Shown here: positions 55,401 to 64,000 of the stretch, piece by piece | Layout: each line of letters opens with the position of its first letter | Numbering within the stretch: position 1 is the stretch's first letter | Origin: Euglena gracilis | Taxonomy: Eukaryota > Euglenida > Euglenophyceae > Euglenales | Length of the DNA stretch: 64,000 bases | Direction: 5' to 3' | NCBI GenBank assembly: GCA_039621445.1 | Contig: CP154957.1 | Span: 33,127,643-33,191,642, forward strand | Notes under the pieces: model-generated | What the model saw: the letters and a program-made list of their open reading frames with translations, nothing else | Told to the model about the DNA's origin: nothing | Databases searched by the model: none | Translations under genes and position numbers: made by a program

Positions 55401-57011
55401 GTGGGGGAAAAGTCACATCCCACCACATTCAATGAAAATCAAATAGAAAACCGGTCGAAAAAAGAAAGGAAATACTTTGGCAAAAACCGCTCCGGGGTCG
55501 ACTCTGGAGGGATTTCTGGCATCCTTGGACCTTGCCCATCCACCCAAGACGTCAATTGGCGATGCCCAGACTGGCTCTTGGTCAGCCCTGTGGCCTAAGG
55601 AGAGTCCTTAAGGGGCAGTCCTCAGCAAAAAAAAAAAGTCCTCAGCAAAAAAGCTGTCCCATATGGACTGATCTGAGAAACCCCGAGGACCACCCGAAAA
55701 AAAGCCCACAACACGCCCACACCCGCCTCTTTGAAGTTGTCCTCCCGGCTCAGGGCCTGCAGCTTGACGAGGGCAGACTCCAGCATCTGCATCCGGCGCA
55801 CCGTCTTAATGCTCTGCGTGATGTTGCGCTTCGCATTGTCGGGGGCAGCGCAGCCACTCTGTATGGGGTTGGTCCGGATTGCCATCTGGAGCGTGTCAAA
55901 CAATAGGGCGAAACAGGCTGGGGCAGGGTGCAGTGTCATGAGAAACGGAGCAGTGGCATACACCTGGACAAATCCAAAAACAACGTATAGTGCTATGAGG
56001 TCTGTGGAAATGAAGGATCACCCCAAAAATGTCAATGGGGGGGTATCTAAAACAATGGCACCGATGGCCGACCAGCGCGAGCGTCCAACAGGAAGGACAC
56101 TACTATTTCCTGAAGAAGTTATGGTAAAGTTGAGTATTTTTAAAATAGTGTACGACACCGCCGGACGCCAGAAGCGGCATCCAAGGATGGGCATTGGAGG
56201 GGGTTCCAAACCACGTCCATTCATTCCTTCCCCCGCCAGCCCGCCATCCAGGAGGGGGGGCAGGGGCCGCGCCGCGCGAGGGCGCGGATGTCGCGGCAGA
56301 TGCCGTTGACCATCGCCTCGGAGTGCTCCGCCCGCTGCTTGATCTCCGTCACGCTGCGGAACACCTCCTGCATCGTGCCGCGCGCCCGCTGCATCCCGAT
56401 CAGGGGCGGGGGCCACCACGGGGGCAACATCCAACCCCGCAGCGTGTCGGCCCAACCTTGGGGGCGGCGTTGGGGGGCACTGCGGCCAGCCCTCCCCTGG
56501 CCTCGTCGCTGACCCGCCCGCCCGTCAGGGCCTGGGTCCGGACGCTGTTCAGCAGCGCGCTCTCCACGCTGCTGACGCGGACCTGCAGCTCGGCCTGGGG
56601 CGGGGGGGGGGGCAGGCAGAGGGCAGCGGCCAGCCAGAGCCCACTTCCACTGGGTTGGCAGCAGCGGGTCAGGACAGCATAGGCGAAAAGGCCACAGGAA
56701 CTGACGGATTCGAACTGACGGAGCAGGCAGCTCCGCAAAAGGTGAAGCGCGAAGAAATGACGGGCTCCATTTCTCATCACGCAGAAAGCAGACATGGGAT
56801 TTCTCCTGCCTGCCCATGCAGGGGGGGGGGGGTGAGGGACGCTGCACATGTTTGTTGATGCATGCCACGGGGGGGTACATACCACCGCGCCCTCCAGCTG
56901 GGAGAGAGCCGCCTCGTCCGGGAACAGGCGGTTGAAGTACTCCACCGCGTTGAAGGCGGGCTGGTCGAAGGCATCGCCCTGCATGCCCCCCGGCGGGTCA
57001 CCGCCGTTCAT
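45807..57011 (-). CDS. VPS53: VPS53, GARP/EARP tethering complex subunit
   Basis: VPS53 is the core CATCHR-type subunit of GARP (with VPS51/52/54), tethering endosome-derived vesicles at the trans-Golgi. Exons: 57011-56883 (start MNGGDPP, then FNAVEYFNRLFPDEAALSQL), 56594-56457, 56388-56278 (IKQRAEHSEAMVNGICRDI), 55840-55723 (NAKRNITQSIKTVRRMQML), 55349-55132, 54862-54756, 54508-54364 (YQWFRRYL...FPPEWC...AVEFC), 53814-53612, 52479-52359, 51528-51349 (ILTSASDLFIYIEEGLKRF), 49424-49251, 48163 to about 48045, 47262-47058 (FVAQLYKCRRISEPGCQQLF), 46806-46657 (AENVLKVLMAPPWDK) and 46444 onward (FVKLMELKGLKKSEM). All match VPS53 blocks in order. The 3' end is either the TGA at 46289-46287 or further exons near 46242-46130 and 46000-45807. 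The intron 55841-56277 is probably nonconventional. Confidence 0.92.
48217..48315. repeat. TTCGAGGTCG-type repeats
   Basis: Short cluster (gttcgaggtcgttcgaggtcg...ctctagagcctcctcaaacg) related to the 43-bp arrays, directly upstream of the VPS53 exon 48163. Confidence 0.7.
48575..49227. mobile_element. CAGGCTTGTGCTTA-family foldback element, copy 2
   Basis: Perfect 8-bp direct repeats GAAATGAT flank it (48567-48574, 49228-49235). Terminal inverted repeats CAGGCTTGTGCTTACC and TAAGCACAAGCCTG match copy 1, as do the GTGCCTGCCCCTAGCAGGCAC and GGGTGCTATGGGGTGCCTGC blocks. It lies just downstream of the VPS53 exon 49424-49251, probably inside a conventional intron. Confidence 0.75.
49740..50170. 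repeat. Foldback element with CCTTGTCCACCGACC ends
   Basis: ACCCGCCCCCCCC..TTGTCCACCGACC at 49747-49775 is inverted at about 50140-50170. Two internal pairs of CCTGCAACCCCCGACC repeats. Intron of VPS53. Confidence 0.7.
53222..53545. repeat. Repeat with CCTATAACCCC-type ends
   Basis: gataacctcccccaacttataaccccttt and tataacctcctctccccccggcttttaacccccc suggest a foldback or repeat copy in a VPS53 intron. Related ttataa...ccct blocks occur near 30150. Confidence 0.4.
55841..56277 (-). other. VPS53: Probable nonconventional intron in VPS53
   Basis: VPS53 homology requires RDIRAL|DNAKRN across this gap in phase 0. No GT donor fits. At +4 there is CGGCGC, and at -11 to -6 GCGCTG, which can pair over six positions with one G-U. 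The first base triplet of the consensus (CAG) has become CGG. Flanks CCCTCGCG and CCCCCGAC match at 5 of 8. Confidence 0.55.
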
Positions 57012-59513
57012 GGAAAGGCGGGCCCCCCGGGGGCCGGGCCATCCGGGGCGCGGGGGAAGGCCGCCACTGGGAAGAGCGACGGGGAACAAAAAAAAAAACT
57101 GGAGAGAGGGGGGGACGGGTGCACTCTAACGTCACACTGTGCCTGGAAGACGCGCTGACCTGTTGACCCTGAAGGCTTAGCGGCGTAAATTGCCCATGAA
57201 AAAAATTGACTGAAGTGTCACCCGGAAGGCCAGAAAAATGCTCTTAAAAACAGCCAAAATTTTTGAGTTGCGCATCCCGTCAAAAATTTTTCGGTGATAT
57301 TGACTACAGAACAGATGAAGCGGAAAACCGCTTCGATGATTTCTGTTTTTTTTTTTTATTAGAAACAGATGGAAATAAGCAACAGCAAAATGTTATTGAA
57401 AACTTAATATTTTCGACAAATAACAAATGAGAACATCTGTCTGGCAAACAACCAGATACATATTACGACTATATATAGCAAATAGCTGTGTACACATTAC
57501 GCATAAGTATAATAATGAAAATAAAATTAAATGCCTAATGAAGCGGAATACCGCTTCATGTATGCACATAGGCGTAACATGTACATGCAGCTCAGCTGAC
57601 TCAGAACTAACGGAAATACAGTAACATTTATGCTTTACAGGATAAAAAGGAGGAGAGACCACGGTCTACCTTTGTGATTCACTCATACTAGACACCGACG
57701 TTGGCCATCGTCGGTGTCGGTTGTTCCTGTGGGCTGCCGGGGACGCAAGCGGCGGAAGCAGGCACCCGGCAGCCCCGTGGCTCCCCGCCTTGCACTGTCG
57801 GAGAGAGAATGGTTTTAGGCCTAAACAGAATATAGAACTAACATTTGAAATTCGTGGTGCACTTGGCAGTTTGGTGGTTGTGTAGTGCGCGGAACAAATG
57901 CGTAAGTCCATGAAAAGAAGGTGATGAACGCAAAGCAAGCGGCTTTCCGCTTCCTTTGCAAGTATTTGACACAATTTCACAAAAAGGGGAGAGGCTGGAC
58001 CGGGTCCAATTCACTTCCCCGTAACCCTGAACGGTGCCCAGCCGTCAGGGGTTCGGTTACGGCTTTTGCTGGACCGGGCAGGCGATCGTACAGTCCAGGG
58101 TCCCCGTTCATCGCAATACATAAACGTTACGTAGTGTACGATGGACCTTGCGTCTTGCACTTTGTGGTTCAGTCAAACGTTAAACGGTTAACAACGTCGC
58201 GCATCGCATTGCAATGCTTACGAACCCACTCAGAATACAACGTCAGAATGAACTGGAAGCGGGTTTCCGCTTCTTTTTAACAAGATGAGCAATATGCTTA
58301 ATGTCCATCGCGAGGTACATAACTGTTTACCGGTTGCATGTACCATGAACAGGACACCAATCGTCACCATGGCATCCAAATTGAAGAACTAAGTTACAGT
58401 GGTGGACCGAAGCCAAGATTGGTCCACTGCAACTCGTTGTGCACGTATCTCCGCCTTTGGTACGACACTTGCGCTGAGTTCATCGAGTCCATGAGAAGTC
58501 CTCAGCAAACATGACCTTGGCGGAGTTTTTATTGCCAAAGTGATGATGGAAGACAGTTTTATATGTCCAACAGATGAAAATGAAGCGGAAAACCGCTTCA
58601 CCTACGACTTAAATCGCGATGATGTCTGTTCATACCGAGTGATGTGACCACAAAGTACTACATAGTCCAGACCACACGCATTCAGGTGGTTTAACTGAAC
58701 GTCCTCTGTGGGCAGCCGCTGGCAGTGCCATCACCAACAAAAAAAAAAAAAAAACAAAAAAAAAAAAAAACAAAAAGAAACAACAAAAAAAAACCAAAAC
58801 TAAAAAAATACAAAACACAAAAAAAATAAACCAACACCACACCCCAACCACAAAACCACTTCTGCTTATGTTTCTTTTCCTGTTGCCCACCCCTCCACGT
58901 ACTTCTGTGGTTCCTCCCTGCATGTCAGCCTACTTTTTGCTTTTACTGGAGGCAGCGGGAATCCGCTTCATACAAAGCCGCACGTGTGTAGCGACTGTGA
59001 TCACCCAGGCAGTCGGGTTCATCAGTGCGGTTGGGACGCAGTCTGTTGGACGGTGTTTGCTTCGTGTTCTAGTACTAAGTCACATTGGTATGGACAGCTA
59101 AAGAAAGATGGGAGGTCGGTGTATATACCGAGATCAAGATACTGGATATGCCTTTGCTGCTGCGATCACTTGGTTAGTCGGCAGAATAGGGTAGTGACTG
59201 TGATCACGGCAGGCAGTCAAGCAACTGTGAGTAGTGACTGTGATCACGCACGCGGTTGTAAGGATGGAGGAAAAGCAGTTTCCTTTATTTCCTTACGCTC
59301 TCCGATGCCAATGCCTCGGTCGCAATATCACGCGTCCACTGACGGAACAGGACTTCCAAGGAGTGAGCATAAATGATGTCAGGACTCGCAGAGCACTGCT
59401 ACCCAAGGAGGACCGGCCCGAACAGCAGGCCATACATCACAATGAGGTTAGTCCAGCCGGCTGATAGCCGCTGGGGAGAGCACGAGGGTTGAAAACCCGG
59501 TGCCCAAATAGCC
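57012..59513. other. Intergenic region upstream of VPS53, with spaced palindromes and hairpins
   Basis: Different in texture from the rest: moderate AT, few homopolymers. It contains six GAAGCGG-N4-CCGCTTC palindromes, two strong hairpins (57691-57718 and about 58019-58064), an A-rich tract at 58738-58815 and GTGATCAC repeats at 58990-59250. No protein gene supported. Possibly non-coding RNA genes or a repeat remnant. Confidence 0.6.
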
Positions 59514-59823
59514 CTACGGCAGGCGGGAGAACGGCGTCGCGGGCGGGGTGTGCTCGGTGCTGTCGGGGCACAAGGCGGGAGGTCCGTCGCAGGGCTGGGG
59601 CTCTGGTTGGGTCGCGAGGAACTGCCGGAGGGCATGCAGCGGGTCACAGACATCCTCACCAGGTTTCTTTTCACCAACCCCGGGGGGGTCCTTGGATGGG
59701 TGCCTGCCTAGCAGGTACCTCCTCCCTGGGTCGGGTTTGGGTCCCACTCCAGCCAACCCAGCCAAATTTGTCCTTAAAAAATGCCATTTTCGGGCCTCAG
59801 CCGGAAAGTTGCCGTAGCTAACT

Positions 59824-59870
<47 letters not shown>

Positions 59871-59963
59871 CATCATCATCATCATTTAGAATACGTTTGG
59901 AATATGGCTGCCTGTCATCCATCATCATCATCGTCGTCGTCGTCGTCATCATCAACAGCATCC

Positions 59964-60014
<51 letters not shown>

Positions 60015-63000
60015 CCCCCTCCCGGGGGGCCGTTTAGAATATCCAGCGGGGGGGGGGGGTTGTATGGGGTGACCCAGGTCAGATTTTCCGACTTTTCGGT
60101 CCCGCCACGCCGGGGAAGCGCGATTTTTGGGCAACCGCCGCTGGATTTGGGGAGGGTTGGCAATGAATTTTAGGAATAGGGTTAGGGTTAGGATCGGCGG
60201 CCCGAAGATTAGCCATTTTTGGGACAAAACTGCCATTTTCAACCCGTTTTTGGGAAGATTGTTAGGTCGCCCGTTTGCTGTAAAAATGTCCAAATGTGGC
60301 TTGATGTCGGCCAAACTGGGTCCGGAATGCGGCCTAACTTCTCCCGAAATTCCCAATAATGGAAACCGTCATAATCCTAACCTTGTCCCCATTAATAATA
60401 CCAACCTTCCCCAACGGTCAGACCCGGGTCACCCCGTATGACTCCTCCCCTGGACATTCCAAACGCCGGGGGGCCATTCAGAATAAGGCTGCCAGATGAC
60501 AATGGGGGCTTTATTGTTTTACATAGCACGAAGTGGGGAATGGCAAGGGGAGGGGTAAGGGGGGTCACTGAGCTGTTCCCTTTTTGGGTAAGGTAGGTAA
60601 TTTCCAGAGTCATGGCACAAAGTGGGGCCCCCTCACCCACCACTCACCCACCCCTCACCCACCCCTCACCCAGCCCTCACCCACCCCTCACCCACCCCTC
60701 TGCCCCTCACCCACCCCTCACCCACCCCTCACCTACCCCTCACCCCTCACCCCTCACCCACCCCTCACCCCTCACCCACCCCTCACCCCACCCCTCACCC
60801 CCCCTCACCCCCCCCTCAACCCCCCCTCACCCCCCCCTCACCCCCCCCCTCACCCACCCCTCACCCTGGGTGAGGGGGCCCCACTTTGTGCCATATGTGA
60901 ATTTCCAGTGTGAACCGACTCACGTCACGGGAATCTGCAAAGGTCCCCTGCATCTCCCCCCCAGGGTGGTCAAAAGTGCTCAACCCCATAGCACCCACAC
61001 CCCTCCACCCCGGGGGTGTGCCCTTCCTTAAAAAGGAGCCTGGTCCTCGCACTTGTCATCCAGGAACGGCGACCGGCCCACCCACGGGAACTGCCGGGTG
61101 TACGACCGGTTGATGCTCTTGCGGCTCGCCCCCAGCAGCTCCGGGAACGTCGCCTTCGTGAGCGCGCCCCACGGCAGCCCGAAGGGGTCCTTCGGCGCGC
61201 CGTCCTTGCGAAGGATGAGCAGCCTGAGGGGCAGCAGAGGCGCAGTCTGCCACATCCAGGGCGTCGACCGCATTGGGGAGACCCCAAAACGACCCCGTGG
61301 GGAGAGTCCCAGCGTCAGGTGGCAGGAACAGGGTTCTGCCTGGCCGGCCCCAATTGGGTTCCCCAGCTTGGGCCGGGATGGGCCCGAGCGGCTTCAAACC
61401 GGGTGTCAAAAAAAAAACAACAGAAACTGCAAAAAAAACCCAAAAGTGCACAAATTACACAAAAATTTTGAGGGGAGCTCTGAGCTGGGAGTTGTAACCC
61501 ACTTCCTGTCCAGGTTGGACGACGGTTTTTATCTGCCGCATGCCAAAAGGGGCAATGATCGCCAGTCAAAGATGGGTTGTCTTCGCTGGCAGGAGAGAGG
61601 AGGTTTGGGGTGGGGCAGCCAGCCAGCAGCCTTTTCCAGCCCCACACCCCAGGGTTCTACAGGGGGGGGGGGGGGTGGCACAAAAGAAAATTAGCAGCGA
61701 AGAAGTTGGAGATGGAAAACTTGGCTGACTGGGAGGCATTTGGGGCAAAAAAACAGTTGGAAATAGTTGGCTGACAAAAAGCCCGTCAAAGAGCTGAGCG
61801 AGCACTTTCTTGAATGAACGTCATTGAAAAACAGGGGGAAATCATCCGAAGATTTCCGGGAAACAGATAGAAAATTTTGGCAGTTTCAGCCAAACAGGTA
61901 AATAAATGGCAGGATTTTGTTCCCCCAATTTTTACATTCCACCTTTTTGGCACCAATCCCCCCCTGTGTATGAAGAGGTGGGGGTTGCACCCCCCACCGG
62001 TTAAGGGGGGGGGGATGAACCCTCAGAGGATACAAATTTGGGTTGGCCGAAGTGGGCTGCAGCCCGACCCCCCCCCCCATAATCCAATATATTGGGGGCA
62101 AAGTCCAGGAGTTTCTTGTTTCGAAGAAAACTTCATTCATTGAAGCCGAAAGCGTAATACCTGCGCAGATGAAAGGAGTGGTAGAGGACAATCAGTTGGG
62201 CCACTGACCGGAACACCACGGACTCCTTCAGCTGGGTTCCAGGGATGAGCCTGTGCGATGAAGAATAGAAAACAACAACATTGAATTTGCAGTGATGGGT
62301 ATTCCACTGGAAATTGAAACATGCATTGTCGATGATGGGGGAGTGTGGAAGTTGGTCACCTAGGCTCGTAAGCGATTCCTGGCATTTCACTCAGGCGCTG
62401 GAAGTCCATGGCGGTGCAAGCGCGGGAGATGAGCGCATCGAAGATGAGCAGCATCCAGCTCTGGCCCCGACAGACTGGGGCGCCAGACAGCCGGGCCGGA
62501 GTCCCGGAAGGCAGAAACACTCCACTGCGCAGGAATTCCAAAGGATGTAGACTGGAAAATACACAGCAGGAGGACTGCGTGAAGTTGAGTTAAGGAAAAG
62601 GCAGCCCCAGCCTGGAAACACGTATTCGCACCCATGCTGCAAGTGCCCATGAAGTACGCTCGTGACATCCTGCGCAGTTATCCCTGATCAACGAGGGCAA
62701 ACGGCAACGTTTCATACGATGAGACATATGGCAGACCCTTTGGCTTGGGGCTTCGGAAAGATTTCTGTCTCAATGGGATGCAGTCTGGCTCACATTGAGC
62801 CGACTGGCCCAAATCCAGCTTCAGACTTCAAAAAGCCTGATTTCTTGAATTGTGGCCGGACAAACATTGACAAGCATTGGTAAGAAACTGATAAAACATT
62901 GGTAAACATTGATGAGACGCCAGTTGAAATGTGGCACAGCAAAAGAAGATAATTTTGCAAAAGCGGCAAAGACACATGAGTTCTCATGTGTCCCGACCAT

Positions 63001-64000
63001 GCTCTCTTTGAAAGCATACAGCAATCGGTGAGGGAAACACCGGTGCAGCTTTGGACCTCTGGCGTTTGAAGTGCTTTGGCAAAATGCTGGACCATGGAGA
63101 GCGACACAGCGAAGACATGCTCCGGGTCGCCAGAGAAGGAACTGGATCCCAAGCTGTCGTAATACTGGATGCTGGAGAGAAAACAAGAAAAGGAGAAATT
63201 GTTTGCTCCACTTGCTTCTGTACCCATTTTTGGAATTTCTTTTTGCTATGTGATGCCTTTTCTTGCACCGTTTTTCTTTTCTTTTTTTTTTTTTTTCGCT
63301 TGGTGGTGTTGGGGCAGGTCGAACCCCAACATGATGGATTGTATTTCTTTAGATTTCGAAAGTGAAAGGCAGGGCCCAGTCAAAGCCAAGAAGTTTTCAG
63401 TTTGTCATCCTGTCCGGGTGTTTGTTGTTTGTGCAGGGGAACTGGACTACGGTTTACAGAACTGAATTGGTGGGAGATGGAAAACAGAATTTTCAACAAT
63501 GTTGCATTTCAACATGTTCCAGAGCCTAAAAACATTTTAAAATGCAGAAAAATGTTTGGGGGGTCTTCAAGGGCAGTTTAAGGGGGTGACAAATTGATAG
63601 GGGGGATTTTTTGGACCTAGGCAACGTGTCTTGGGAGTCACATCTGGCACTCAGTAAACATATTGTCGGCAGTGGTAATCTTGCCCACCTGGAATCCCTC
63701 TGTGTGTAGAGGCTTCGTGCATGACCCCGCCTCCCAGTGGGGCCAAAATGACTGGGATTTCCACAACCTGTGCGAGCAAAGTCCCTCGCTTGGAGACCCA
63801 CCTGCTCCCTCAGGTCCGGGCTTTCTGAATGTCCATTGGCCCCCCCATTGGCAGCCAGATCCCCCCGGTGGATTGTTTCAATTCACTGGCACTGTGCAAA
63901 CGAAACAAACTGCTAACAACCGGGCTGCAGCTGGGGACACACTCGTTGCCCGCCTTGTCGAACACCACCAGCATCTTGTGCCCCCAGGCCCCCTCCACCC
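59514..64000 (-). CDS. Unrecognised multi-exon gene, 3' part (5' end beyond window)
   Basis: I do not recognise this protein. Exons on the minus strand: from beyond 64000 to about 63927 (HKMLVVFDKAGNECVPSCSP), about 63760-63692 (VVEIPVILAPLGGGVMHEAS), 63171-63057 (IQYYDSLGSSSFSGDPEHVF), 62460-62360 (SWMLLIFDALISRACTAMDF), 62250-62161 (GTQLKESVVFRSVAQLIVLY), 61223-61046 (KDPFGLPWGALTKATFPELL) and 59654-59514 (stop TAG 59516-59514). From 63171 to the stop the phases agree. The last intron (59655-61045) is nonconventional with imperfect 8-bp repeats. YYDSLG resembles the Asp-containing motif of C48 (Ulp1/SENP) peptidases, but no matching His-Trp or Cys block was found, so I do not assign that function. 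A mismatch between the exons at 63692 and 63171 suggests a missed exon. Confidence 0.65.
59824..60012. repeat. GAT/ATC trinucleotide array
   Basis: (GAT)n then inverted (ATC)n, separated by a short unique piece. It lies inside the long nonconventional intron. Confidence 0.95.
60636..60868. repeat. CACCCACCCCT minisatellite
   Basis: About 20 units of cacccacccct and shorter variants, ending in an inverted ggtgagggggccccactttgtgcc copy that pairs with ggcacaaagtggggccccctcacc at 60613. Confidence 0.9.

Larger units (their letters stand above)
59655..61045 (-). other. Long nonconventional intron in the unrecognised gene
   Basis: 1,391 bp. The 5' end is GACCAGGCTCC and the 3' end is AACCTGGTGAG, so CAG is at +4 and CTG at -8. 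Flanking 8-mers GCGAGGAC and GTGAGGAT match at 6 of 8. Excision joins LDDKCE|DVCDPL in phase 0 and reaches the TAG stop. The body holds a GAT/ATC array, a TTAGGG-like stretch and a CACCC minisatellite, so it may have grown by later insertions. Confidence 0.7.

Noticed and set aside
60584-61031. Pro/His-rich open frames
   Set aside because: Translation of the CACCC minisatellite.
63057-63171. SUMO protease (Ulp1/SENP) assignment from YYDSLG
   Set aside because: The catalytic His-Trp and Cys blocks could not be found in neighbouring exons, and phase with the upstream exon is unsettled.

Overview
This window looks like nuclear DNA of a euglenid, most likely Euglena or a close relative. Three things point there. 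Coding exons are short, very G/C-rich at third codon positions, and separated by much longer introns full of simple repeats and homopolymeric G or C runs. Most introns are ordinary GT-AG. A minority have no canonical ends and instead show CAG at +4 to +6 and CTG at -8 to -6, with complementary ends, which is the signature reported for euglenid nonconventional introns. Interstitial TTAGGG-like repeats also fit. The species call is inference; no marker gene is present.

Five protein genes lie head to tail, all on the minus strand, so each reads from high to low coordinates. From 5' to 3' along that strand: (1) an unrecognised gene entering from beyond position 64000 and ending at 59514; (2) VPS53, a subunit of the GARP/EARP endosome-to-Golgi tethering complex, start codon at 57011 and end near 46.3 or 45.8 kb; (3) a CacyBP/SIP (calcyclin-binding, CS-domain) gene, 44384 to 39458; (4) an Rxt3-domain (histone deacetylase complex) gene, 38293 to 34460; (5) a giant BEACH-family gene of the WDFY3/ALFY or LvsA type, with 35 exons from 31182 to 329. 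Its armadillo-like N-terminal part and ConA-like domain are here, while the PH-BEACH-WD40 end lies to the left of the window. For the BEACH gene I could choose splice sites that keep one reading frame of 1,797 codons through all 35 exons.

Between and inside the genes are large (CA)n tracts, CATA, GAT and CACCC arrays, 43-bp inverted-repeat arrays, telomere-like blocks, foldback elements, and a 4.36-kb segment with perfect 19-bp terminal inverted repeats. VPS53 and the BEACH protein both act in endosome, lysosome and autophagy traffic, but nothing in the sequence shows co-regulation; the genes look like independent units.

The most interesting signal is a family of intron-like insertions with CAGG...CCTG ends flanked by 8-bp direct repeats. 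Several are exact in-frame introns in four different genes, and two share internal sequence. The 8-bp target duplication, cut after base 5, explains why the nonconventional intron consensus sits at +4 and -8. That suggests these introns arise by insertion of mobile foldback elements.
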